Of a stretch of 34,964 bases of DNA, positions 24,065 through 30,797 are shown piece by piece. The translations under genes were made by a program, and so were the position numbers. The notes under the pieces were generated by a model. That model did no database searches and was not told the origin of the DNA. It saw only the letters and a program-made list of their open reading frames with translations. Within the stretch, counting starts at the first letter, position 1; each line of letters starts with the position of its first letter. The stretch is from assembly GCA_045537575.1 (NCBI GenBank), contig JAZSPU010000022.1, positions 1 to 34,964 on the forward strand. The letters run 5' to 3'. Source of the stretch: SIG607 sp045537575. Its GTDB lineage: Bacteria; Bacillota; Clostridia; Oscillospirales; Acutalibacteraceae.

Positions 24065-24093
24065 ATTATAACATTAAGTATAACATTTGTCAA
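24065..24093 (-). promoter_or_regulatory. Promoter of the leader-acetyltransferase unit
   Basis: On the minus strand, consensus TTGACA (24093-24088), 17 bp, TATAAT (24070-24065). Transcription should start near 24058. Confidence 0.8.
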
Positions 24094-24239
24094 TCAACTA
24101 AAAGTAGATTATTGATGTTGAAATGATGATGTAGTAAACGGAAACGTTGCGAACAGAACGGAACAGATGGGAAAATGATGCCCGAGTTGAGCATCAAAGT
24201 GGGATTTAGTGGATCGTTGCACGCAAAAAATGAAAAAGT

Positions 24240-24275
24240 AAAATCGACAAGTCTCTGTCGAAACTTGTCGATTTT
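24240..24275 (-). terminator. Terminator of the tRNA pair
   Basis: A 13-bp perfect stem (24240-24252 with 24263-24275) lies immediately after the tRNA-Trp CCA end on the minus strand. The stem contains TCGACAAGT/ACTTGTCGA, also found in the final stem of hairpin array 1. The stretch 24110-24239 holds nothing I can identify. Confidence 0.75.
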
Positions 24276-24350
24276 TGGCAGGGGTAGAAGGACTCGAGCC
24301 CTCACAAACGGTTTTGGAGACCGGGGTGCTACCATTGGCACCATACCCCT
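24276..24350 (-). tRNA. tRNA-Trp (anticodon CCA)
   Basis: 75 nt including an encoded CCA. The acceptor AGGGGTA/TACCCCT pairs perfectly, discriminator G. The D arm is GTGC/GCAC, the anticodon arm CGGT-CTCCAAA-ACCG, and the T arm GAGGG-CTCGAGT-CCTTC. The T loop has C where almost all tRNAs have T54, and the first anticodon-stem pair is a C-T mismatch. Otherwise it is a normal clostridial-type tRNA-Trp. Confidence 0.88.
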
Positions 24351-24363
24351 ATGTATTGAAATT

Positions 24364-24391
24364 ACGTGGCGGATGCGGACATCCACCACGT
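24364..24391 (-). other. Hairpin between the two tRNA genes
   Basis: Arms 24364-24375 and 24380-24391 pair over 12 bp with one wobble, around the loop CGGA, filling most of the 42-bp gap between the tRNAs. There is no T run, so it is not a clear terminator. It may guide processing of the dicistronic tRNA transcript. Confidence 0.55.
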
Positions 24392-24392
24392 C

Positions 24393-24469
24393 TGGTGGAG
24401 CATCAGGGACTCGAACCCCGGACCGACCGGTTATGAGCCGGGAGCTCTAACCAACTGAGCTAATGCTCC
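24393..24469 (-). tRNA. tRNA-Met, elongator (anticodon CAT)
   Basis: 77 nt with encoded CCA. Acceptor GGAGCAT/ATGCTCC, discriminator A, D region TAGCTCAGTTGGTTAGAGC, anticodon arm CCGG-CTCATAA-CCGG, T loop TTCGAGT. It lacks the three G-C pairs of initiator tRNA next to the anticodon loop. A lysidine-modified tRNA-Ile (k2CAU) cannot be excluded from sequence alone. Confidence 0.85.
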
Positions 24470-24484
24470 AAATCAGCAACAACT

Positions 24485-24512
24485 ATTATACCACATTTTC
24501 TTTATTTGTCAA
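24485..24512 (-). promoter_or_regulatory. Promoter of the tRNA operon
   Basis: On the minus strand, TTGACA (24512-24507), 16 bp, TATAAT (24490-24485). Confidence 0.7.
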
Positions 24513-24677
24513 TACAAAAAATCATTTTTAAAGTATTTTATTTTAATAATTGATTTTTATTTTTTCTTTGATAAAATCTTATATGACATATTCTCGCGCA
24601 TAATAGTTACACACAAACTCATATTTTTTTATTTTATTCAAAATTTAGCCCTTTACCGTTTTTAATTTTTGGTTTTT

Positions 24678-24698
24678 GCAACCAAAGGTTGCTTTTTT
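24678..24698 (+). terminator. Short hairpin with T run in an AT-rich spacer
   Basis: GCAACC-AAA-GGTTGC is followed by TTTTTT. The surrounding 24470-24785 region is AT-rich and otherwise holds only the two flanking promoters. The upstream transcript it would terminate is not evident. Confidence 0.6.
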
Positions 24699-24729
24699 GT
24701 AACTTATCGGTTGGTAGATATATAAAGTG

Positions 24730-24757
24730 TTGTTTGTTATCATACTATTAGTATAAT
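24730..24757 (+). promoter_or_regulatory. Promoter of the HTH-mutase gene with palindrome
   Basis: TTGTTT (24730-24735), 16 bp, TATAAT (24752-24757). The inverted repeat ATACT-ATT-AGTAT (24742-24754) overlaps the -10 box, a plausible site for autoregulation by the HTH domain of the gene product. Confidence 0.6.
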
Positions 24758-24785
24758 GATTTTATAAAGAAAGGCGGAATTACAA

Positions 24786-26402
24786 ATGACTATAGGAGAA
24801 AAAATTTCAAGTTTAAGAACAAACATCAATTTATCGCAAGAGCAGTTAGCCGAAAAGCTTGAAGTATCAAGACAATCGGTTTCAAAATGGGAAATGGACG
24901 TTGCCCTTCCCCAGATAGATAAAATTTTACAGCTTTGCGAACTTTTCGGAGTATCTACCGACACTCTTTTGAAAAAAGAAATTGCAATCACGCAAACTAA
25001 GAATGATAACTCCCTTAAATACTTTGGCACAGACGGTTTTCGCGGTGAAGCAAACGTAAATCTCACATCAATTCAGGCTTATAAAGTAGGCAGATTTTTA
25101 GGTTGGTATTTTGCTTCTTCCCTTTCGGGTTGCAGAGAAGCAGGCTACAAGCCCAAAATTGTAATAGGCAAAGACACCCGTCGTTCAAGCTATATGCTTG
25201 AATATTCTATTGTTGCGGGAATTACCGCTTCGGGCGCTGATGCTTATATGCTTCACGTAACCACCACCCCAAGCGTTTCCTTTGTAACAAGACAGGACGA
25301 ATTTGACTGCGGCATTATGATAACCGCTTCCCATAATCCTTTCTATGATAACGGAATAAAGGTTATAAACCGTTACGGCGAAAAGCTTGATGACGACACA
25401 ACAAGGCTTATTGAAGCTTATATCGACGGAGACCTGAAGGCGCTTAATGTAGATGGAGAGGATTTGCCTCTGGCAATCAGAGACAGAGTAGGTCAAATTA
25501 TCGACTACGTCTCAGGCAGAAACAGATACGTAGGTTATCTTATTTCTTTAGCTTCCAATTCCTACAAAAAATTAAAAATCGGTCTTGACTGTGCAAACGG
25601 CGCTTCGTGGATGATAGCGGATAGCGTGTTCTCTGCTCTGGGCGCAAAAACCACCGTAATAGGTGCTGAGCCTGACGGACTTAACGTAAATAAAGATTGC
25701 GGTTCAACGCATCTCGAAAAAATCTGCGCTTTAGTCAAAGAAAAGCATCTTGATTTAGCCTTTGCCTTTGACGGCGATGCTGACAGATGTATGGCAATTG
25801 ATGAAAATGGTAATATTATTGACGGTGACGCCATAATGTATATTTTGGCAAAGCGTTTAAAGAATAGAGATATGCTTCATAAAAACACTGTAGCAGTAAC
25901 GGTTATGTCAAACAGCGGTTTTGTAAAAAGCCTAAAAGAAGCGGGAATAAACTGTGAAGAAACCGCCGTAGGTGACCGCTTCGTATATGAATGTATGCAG
26001 AAAAACGGCTATTCCTTAGGGGGTGAGCAATCGGGACACATAATCCTTAAAAAGTATGCCACTACGGGTGACGGAATACTCACTGCGATTATGATTACCG
26101 AAGAATTATGTGATTCAAAATTAAGTCTTTCTAAGCTTTCTGAACAGGTTACACTTTATCCTCAAAAAACCGTAAACGTTAGAGTAAAAGATAAAACTGC
26201 CGCCTGCTCCGACAGCGAAGTATTAAAGGAAAAAGCGCAAATAGAAAGTCTTATAGGAGAAAACGGCAGAATTTTGCTGCGAAAAAGCGGAACAGAGCCC
26301 GTTATACGTGTTATGGCTGAAGCCGAAACGAAAGAAAAATGCGAAGAATTTGTTCAAAGACTCAAAAATAAAATTATTGAAAGAGGTCACAGCGTTGATT
26401 AA
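24786..26402 (+). CDS. XRE-type HTH fused to phosphoglucosamine/phosphohexose mutase
   Basis: 538 residues, about 80 more than a normal GlmM. Residues 1-65 are a complete Cro/C1-type helix-turn-helix (IGEKISSLRTNINLSQEQLAEKLEVSRQSVSKWE). From residue about 78 a full alpha-D-phosphohexomutase follows: YFGTDGFRGEAN, catalytic serine S182 in ITASHNPFYDNG, metal loop DGDADR (329-334), sugar loop GGEQSGH (412-418) and phosphate loop RKSGTEP (499-505). All catalytic motifs are intact, so the enzyme is probably active, most likely interconverting glucosamine-6-P and glucosamine-1-P given the downstream nagB; phosphomannomutase is possible. One continuous frame joins the domains, with the promoter and ribosome site (AAAGGCGG) before the HTH. 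The fusion suggests an enzyme that also controls transcription. Confidence 0.88.
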   Translation: MTIGEKISSLRTNINLSQEQLAEKLEVSRQSVSKWEMDVALPQIDKILQLCELFGVSTDTLLKKEIAITQTKNDNSLKYFGTDGFRGEANVNLTSIQAYKVGRFLGWYFASSLSGCREAGYKPKIVIGKDTRRSSYMLEYSIVAGITASGADAYMLHVTTTPSVSFVTRQDEFDCGIMITASHNPFYDNGIKVINRYGEKLDDDTTRLIEAYIDGDLKALNVDGEDLPLAIRDRVGQIIDYVSGRNRYVGYLISLASNSYKKLKIGLDCANGASWMIADSVFSALGAKTTVIGAEPDGLNVNKDCGSTHLEKICALVKEKHLDLAFAFDGDADRCMAIDENGNIIDGDAIMYILAKRLKNRDMLHKNTVAVTVMSNSGFVKSLKEAGINCEETAVGDRFVYECMQKNGYSLGGEQSGHIILKKYATTGDGILTAIMITEELCDSKLSLSKLSEQVTLYPQKTVNVRVKDKTAACSDSEVLKEKAQIESLIGENGRILLRKSGTEPVIRVMAEAETKEKCEEFVQRLKNKIIERGHSVD

Positions 26403-27051
26403 AAATACCGAACTTTTTGATTTTAAAAACAGCATTGCAGCTTCACTTTTTGAAAAATATGAGTATCCTTGGGAAATATTGCCCGATATAAAAGAATTTA
26501 TTTTAAAACTTATTGAAAAAGGACTTGAAGGTTACAAAGAAATAGGGCATAATATATATGTTGGTGAAAACGTTAAAATTGCTCCTACCGTAGTTATTGA
26601 ACCGCCCTGTATTATAGGACATAATACCGAAATCAGACCCGGCGCCTTTATTCGAGGCAGTGTAATTACGGGAGAGAATTGCGTTATAGGAAATTCTTCT
26701 GAAATAAAAAACGCAATACTACTTGATAAAGTGGCCGTTCCGCATTATAATTATGTAGGTGACAGTATTTTAGGAAATCACTCCCATATGGGTGCAGGTT
26801 CTATTTGCTCAAATTTAAAGTCGGATAACACCGCTGTGGTTATTCACGGCGAAGAAGACTTTAAAACGGGGCTTCGTAAAATAGGCGGCATTCTCGCAGA
26901 CGGAGCCGATATAGGCTGTGGCTGTGTACTCAATCCCGGAACGGTTATCGGAAAAAACACAAGCGTTTATCCCCTCACAATGCTCCGTGGCGTTTACCCA
27001 AGTGACAGCATAGTCAAGTCAACCAATATTATTGTTAAAAGAAATACCTGA
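26395..27051 (+). CDS. Left-handed beta-helix protein, GlmU acetyltransferase-like
   Basis: 218 residues from a TTG at 26395 with GAGG 8 nt upstream, overlapping the mutase stop by 8 bp. This start gives the family N-terminus (M)IKNTELFDF..SIAASLFEKYEYPWEILPDI. Hexapeptide repeats then build a left-handed beta-helix (VKIAPTVVIEPPCIIGHNTEIRPGAF). Next come NSSEIKNAILLDKVAVPHYNYVGDS and MGAGSICSNLKSD, which resemble the acetyltransferase half of GlmU. No nucleotidyltransferase domain is present, although relatives are often named UDP-GlcNAc pyrophosphorylase. It probably acetylates or binds an amino-sugar phosphate, fitting the mutase before it and nagB after it. Confidence 0.85.
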   Translation: MIKNTELFDFKNSIAASLFEKYEYPWEILPDIKEFILKLIEKGLEGYKEIGHNIYVGENVKIAPTVVIEPPCIIGHNTEIRPGAFIRGSVITGENCVIGNSSEIKNAILLDKVAVPHYNYVGDSILGNHSHMGAGSICSNLKSDNTAVVIHGEEDFKTGLRKIGGILADGADIGCGCVLNPGTVIGKNTSVYPLTMLRGVYPSDSIVKSTNIIVKRNT

Positions 27052-27065
27052 AAGGAACTTAGTTT

Positions 27066-27776
27066 ATGAAATTTATAAAAGTCAAAACCTATGAAGAATT
27101 AAGCAAAAAAGCGGCAGATATTATTGCTGCCGAAATTATTCACAAAGAGGACTGTGTTTTAGGTCTTGCAACCGGATCTTCCCCCGTTGGAACCTATGAT
27201 AAACTCTATGAATACAATAAAAACGGCACAATCGACTTTTCTAAGGTAAAAAGCGTTAACCTTGACGAATACGTTGGTCTTGACGGAGAAAACGAACAGA
27301 GCTACCGCTATTTTATGAACAAAAACCTTTTTGACAGAGTAAATATCAATAAAGAAAACACTTTTGTTCCCAGCGGTACTGCTAAGGATATCGAAAAAGA
27401 AGGCGAAGAATACGACAAGCTTATTAAGAGCCTTGGCGGAATTGATATTCAGCTTCTTGGTATCGGTCTTGACGGACACATCGGTTTTAACGAGCCTGAT
27501 GAATTCTTCACCGCCGCTACACATCTTGTATCCCTTGACCCCTCTACCATAAAGGCTAATGCAAGATTTTTCGCAAGTGAAGAGGATGTTCCCACTAAAG
27601 CAATTACTATGGGTATGATGTCCATTATGCAGGCTAGAAAGGTTCTTCTTATAGCAAACGGCGAAGCTAAAAAAGAAATTTTAGAAAAGGCATTCTTCGG
27701 TGAAATCACTCCGAAGGTTCCCGCTTCCATTCTTCAGCTTCATCCCGACTTAACAGTAATATTCAGCGAAAACTAA
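27066..27776 (+). CDS. nagB: Glucosamine-6-phosphate deaminase
   Basis: 236 residues, the short bacterial NagB length. Signatures are LGLATGSSPVGTYDKL, VKSVNLDEYVGL (catalytic Asp) and QLLGIGLDGHIGFNEPDE with its active-site Asp and His. It converts glucosamine-6-phosphate to fructose-6-phosphate and ammonia. It lies 14 bp after the beta-helix gene and ends the operon at a strong terminator. Together with the mutase and acetyltransferase-like protein it places this operon at the branch between amino-sugar catabolism and cell-wall UDP-GlcNAc synthesis. AAAGGAAC precedes the ATG. Confidence 0.95.
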   Translation: MKFIKVKTYEELSKKAADIIAAEIIHKEDCVLGLATGSSPVGTYDKLYEYNKNGTIDFSKVKSVNLDEYVGLDGENEQSYRYFMNKNLFDRVNINKENTFVPSGTAKDIEKEGEEYDKLIKSLGGIDIQLLGIGLDGHIGFNEPDEFFTAATHLVSLDPSTIKANARFFASEEDVPTKAITMGMMSIMQARKVLLIANGEAKKEILEKAFFGEITPKVPASILQLHPDLTVIFSEN

Positions 27777-27815
27777 ACAGAAAAGCTCCGAGAAATTCGG
27801 GGCTTTTCTGTTTCG
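27777..27815 (+). terminator. Terminator of the amino-sugar operon
   Basis: A 14-bp stem with one wobble (27777-27790 with 27798-27811) is followed by T residues. Confidence 0.85.
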
Positions 27816-27837
27816 CAAATTTTGTCAATACCGCCTA

Positions 27838-27866
27838 TTGACTTATTATTATTAATATGTTATTAT
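27838..27866 (+). promoter_or_regulatory. Promoter of the SCIFF operon
   Basis: TTGACT (27838-27843), 17 bp, TATTAT (27861-27866), about 30 bp before the SCIFF start codon. Confidence 0.65.
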
Positions 27867-27897
27867 TTTATAAGACAAATTGTTGGAGGTCATTATA

Positions 27898-28047
27898 ATG
27901 AAACACATTGTTACTATTGAAACACGTAATCTTTGCGAAAGCGCTAAAAACGGCGGTTGCGGCGAATGCCAGACTTCTTGCCAGTCTGCTTGTAAAACAA
28001 GCTGCGGTATTGCTAATCAGCAGTGCGAAAACAAAGAAAGCAAATAA
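27898..28047 (+). CDS. scfA: SCIFF ranthipeptide precursor (six cysteines in forty-five residues)
   Basis: 49-residue peptide beginning MKHIVTIETRNLCESAKNGG and containing the cysteine block CGECQTSCQSACKTSCG, then a short QQCENKESK tail. The GGAGG site lies 8 nt before the ATG. This is the SCIFF family of ribosomally made peptides, found across Clostridia, in which a radical-SAM enzyme forms thioether links from cysteines to alpha carbons of nearby residues (ranthipeptides). The maturase gene follows after a hairpin. The usual six cysteines are present plus one extra at position 13. The role of mature SCIFF in cells is largely unsettled; links to quorum sensing and metabolism have been proposed for relatives. 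Confidence 0.95.
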   Translation: MKHIVTIETRNLCESAKNGGCGECQTSCQSACKTSCGIANQQCENKESK

Positions 28048-28064
28048 TTGCTAAAGCAATGATT

Positions 28065-28089
28065 AACGCCGCTGAGAGCGGCGTTTTTT
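28065..28089 (+). terminator. Hairpin terminator between SCIFF precursor and maturase
   Basis: Stem AACGCCGC-TGAGA-GCGGCGTT with TTTTTT sits in the 57-bp gap before the maturase. Partial read-through would give much more precursor than enzyme. Confidence 0.85.
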
Positions 28090-28104
28090 CATAAAGGAGT
28101 ATAT

Positions 28105-29475
28105 ATGATTCACCAATATAAACAAGGTGGTTATAATATTGTTCTTGACGTAAGCAGCGGCTCAATACACGTTGTTGATGACGTTACATACGATATTATT
28201 GCCGATTTTAACGATAACGACAAGGCTACCGTTTTAAACAACGCAAAAAACAAATACACCAATATATCTTCACAAGAAATTGAAGAGTGTTACGGCTTAG
28301 TAGAAGAACTAAAGGAAAACGGAAAGCTTTTTTCAAAGGACAGCTTTGCTGATATAGCAGGAAAGCTGAAAGAAAAAACTGCAGGGGTTGTAAAAGCCCT
28401 CTGTATTCATATTGCCCACACCTGTAATTTAAACTGTGAATATTGCTTTGCAAGTCAAGGAAATTACCATGGCGACAGAGCATTAATGAGTTTTGAAACA
28501 GGCAAACGTGCTTTGGATTTCCTTGTTGAAAATTCGGGAAGCAGAAAGAATCTTGAGGTTGACTTTTTCGGCGGCGAACCCCTTATGAACTTCGACGTAG
28601 TAAAAGAAATGGTTAAATATGCCCGAAGCATCGAAAAGGAAAAGGGCAAAAATTTTCGTTTTACTCTAACTACCAACGGTGTGCTTATTGATGATGATGT
28701 TATTGAATTTTCCAATAAGGAAATGAGCAATATTGTTCTTAGTTTAGACGGCAGAAAAGAGGTTCACGACCGCTATAGAGTAGATTATGCAGGAAACGGA
28801 AGCTTTGATAAAATTGTGCCTAAATTCCAGAAATTCGTTAAGGCAAGGGGCAACAAAAACTACTATATGCGCGGTACCTTTACCCATCAAAACCCCGACT
28901 TTTTAAACGATATAAAGGCGATGCTTGATTTAGGCTTTACTGAACTTAGTATGGAGCCTGTAGTATGCGCCAAAGGTGATAAAAACGAGCTGACATATGA
29001 CGATTTACCCATTGTTATGGAGCAATACGAAAAGTTAGCCGAACTTATGCTACAAAAAGAAAAGGAAGGAAAACCCTTTACCTTTTATCACTATATGGTT
29101 GACCTTACCGGCGGTCCTTGTATCTATAAGCGTATTTCAGGTTGCGGAAGCGGTACTGAATATATGGCTGTTACCCCTTGGGGTGACCTTTACCCCTGCC
29201 ATCAGTTTGTGGGCGAAGAAAAGTTTAAGCTTGGCGATATATGGAACGGCGTAACTAACACAAAAATTCAGGATGAATTTATGGCATGTAACGTCTATGC
29301 TCACAAAGAATGCGCAGACTGTTGGGCGCGTCTTTACTGCTCAGGCGGTTGTGCCGCCAATGCCTATCACGCAACAGGCAGTGTAACCGGCGTATATGAA
29401 TACGGCTGTGAGCTTTTCAAAAAGCGTATGGAATGTGCAATAATGCTTAATATTGCAAGACAATTAGGAAAATAG
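28105..29475 (+). CDS. scfB: Radical SAM SCIFF maturase (SPASM family, thioether-forming)
   Basis: 456 residues. The N-terminal ~90 residues form a RiPP-recognition-like region (MIHQYKQGGYNIVLDVSSGSIHVVDDVTYD). The radical-SAM cluster motif is C107-x3-C111-x2-C114 (HTCNLNCEYCFAS), followed by FFGGEPLMNF. The C-terminal SPASM region supplies cysteines for auxiliary 4Fe-4S clusters (GGPCIYK, GCGSGTEYMAVTPWGDLYPCHQF and CADCWARLYCSGGC). It installs thioether bridges in the SCIFF peptide encoded directly upstream. The pair is one of the most conserved RiPP loci of Clostridia. The start is ATG at 28105 with AAAGGAG upstream. Confidence 0.96.
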   Translation: MIHQYKQGGYNIVLDVSSGSIHVVDDVTYDIIADFNDNDKATVLNNAKNKYTNISSQEIEECYGLVEELKENGKLFSKDSFADIAGKLKEKTAGVVKALCIHIAHTCNLNCEYCFASQGNYHGDRALMSFETGKRALDFLVENSGSRKNLEVDFFGGEPLMNFDVVKEMVKYARSIEKEKGKNFRFTLTTNGVLIDDDVIEFSNKEMSNIVLSLDGRKEVHDRYRVDYAGNGSFDKIVPKFQKFVKARGNKNYYMRGTFTHQNPDFLNDIKAMLDLGFTELSMEPVVCAKGDKNELTYDDLPIVMEQYEKLAELMLQKEKEGKPFTFYHYMVDLTGGPCIYKRISGCGSGTEYMAVTPWGDLYPCHQFVGEEKFKLGDIWNGVTNTKIQDEFMACNVYAHKECADCWARLYCSGGCAANAYHATGSVTGVYEYGCELFKKRMECAIMLNIARQLGK

Positions 29476-29479
29476 ACTT

Positions 29480-30775
29480 ATGAATACTCCTATTTTCGAT
29501 TTTATCATTAATTATGCAAACAGCACCACAGAAAGACTTCATATGCCTGCTCACAAGGGCAAAAAACTTTTAGGCTTTGAAGATTTAGATATTACGGAAA
29601 TAAAGGGTGCTGACAGCCTTTATGAAGCAAATGGCATTATAAAGAGCAGCGAAGAAAATGCCTCTACCCTTTTCGGCTGTCCTACCTTTTACAGCACCGA
29701 GGGTTCTTCGCTAAGTATTCGAGCAATGCTTTTTCTTGCCAAAATGCAAGGGGTAAAAAAAATACTTGCGGGTAGAAATGCCCACAAAACCTTTATTAAT
29801 ACCTGCGCTTTGCTTGATATAGAGGTCCAGTGGTTATACAGTCAGTCTTATCTTACATTGGATATCGTCCAAGCTTTATTAGAAGAGGACATCAAAAAAG
29901 AAAAGCCTGATGCTCTTTTTATCACAAGTCCCGACTATCTCGGTACTGTTGCCGATATTAAAAGTATTAGTGAGCTTTGTAAAAAATACGGTATTTTACT
30001 TTTGGTGGACTGCGCTCACGGAGCATATCTTAAATTTTTGCCCGAAAGCCTTTATCCAACCGACCTTGGCGCCGATATGTGCTGTTCCTCTGCCCATAAA
30101 ACCCTTCCCTGTCTTACGGGCGGCGCCTATCTTCACGTAAAGGATAAAGGGTTAGCAAAATACGCAAAGGATGCGCTTGCGCTTTTCGGCTCCACAAGTC
30201 CTTCCTATTTAATTCTTGCTTCCCTTGATAAAGTAAACCATTATATTTCTTCGGGATATAAAGAAAAACTTACGGCTTTTATTGAAAAAACCGAAAATTT
30301 AAAGAAAAAACTAAGAGCAAAGGGTTTTACACTTTTTGGTGAGGAAGCATTAAAAATCACAATTTGCGCCAAAGCATACGGATATACCGGTGAGCAGCTG
30401 GGTGAAATCTTAAGAGAAAAAGGTATTGAGCCCGAATTTTGTGACAATGATTTTACGGTGCTTATGCTCAGCGTTGAAAACAGCTTAGAAAAAATAGAGA
30501 ATGCTTTGCTTTCTATAAAAGCAAAAGCACCTATTACAGTTTTCCCGCCGCTTATGACAAAATGTGAAAGGGTTACTTCCTTTAAAGAAGCTCTCTTTAG
30601 TATAAGCGAGGAAATAGAGGCTAAAAACAGCCTTGGCAGAGTTCTCTCAACCGTTTCACTCTCCTGTCCCCCCGCTGTTCCCATAATTATGTGCGGTGAA
30701 AGGGTTAACGAAAACACGCTAAAATGCTTTGAATATTATAACATTCAAAAAATTAACGTAATTAAAATTCCGTAA
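29480..30775 (+). CDS. PLP-dependent Orn/Lys/Arg decarboxylase-family protein
   Basis: 431 residues, fold-type I. The PLP lysine is K207 in CCSSAHKTLPCLTGGAYL. LLLVDCAHGAYLKF provides the cofactor aspartate and RLHMPAHKG is the family N-terminus. The length matches the short Firmicute class (YaaO/SpeA-like, ~430-480 residues), which lacks the wing domain of the ~700-residue inducible enzymes. Members decarboxylate arginine, lysine or ornithine to polyamine precursors; the substrate is not fixed by sequence here. It starts 4 bp after the maturase, so it shares the SCIFF transcript, as often seen in related genomes. Confidence 0.85.
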   Translation: MNTPIFDFIINYANSTTERLHMPAHKGKKLLGFEDLDITEIKGADSLYEANGIIKSSEENASTLFGCPTFYSTEGSSLSIRAMLFLAKMQGVKKILAGRNAHKTFINTCALLDIEVQWLYSQSYLTLDIVQALLEEDIKKEKPDALFITSPDYLGTVADIKSISELCKKYGILLLVDCAHGAYLKFLPESLYPTDLGADMCCSSAHKTLPCLTGGAYLHVKDKGLAKYAKDALALFGSTSPSYLILASLDKVNHYISSGYKEKLTAFIEKTENLKKKLRAKGFTLFGEEALKITICAKAYGYTGEQLGEILREKGIEPEFCDNDFTVLMLSVENSLEKIENALLSIKAKAPITVFPPLMTKCERVTSFKEALFSISEEIEAKNSLGRVLSTVSLSCPPAVPIIMCGERVNENTLKCFEYYNIQKINVIKIP

Positions 30776-30797
30776 TCTTTAATTTGAGGTGACTTAT

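Noticed and set aside
24393..24469. Initiator tRNA-fMet
   Set aside because: The anticodon stem lacks the three consecutive G-C pairs and the acceptor begins with a paired G-C, so it is an elongator Met (or Ile2) tRNA.
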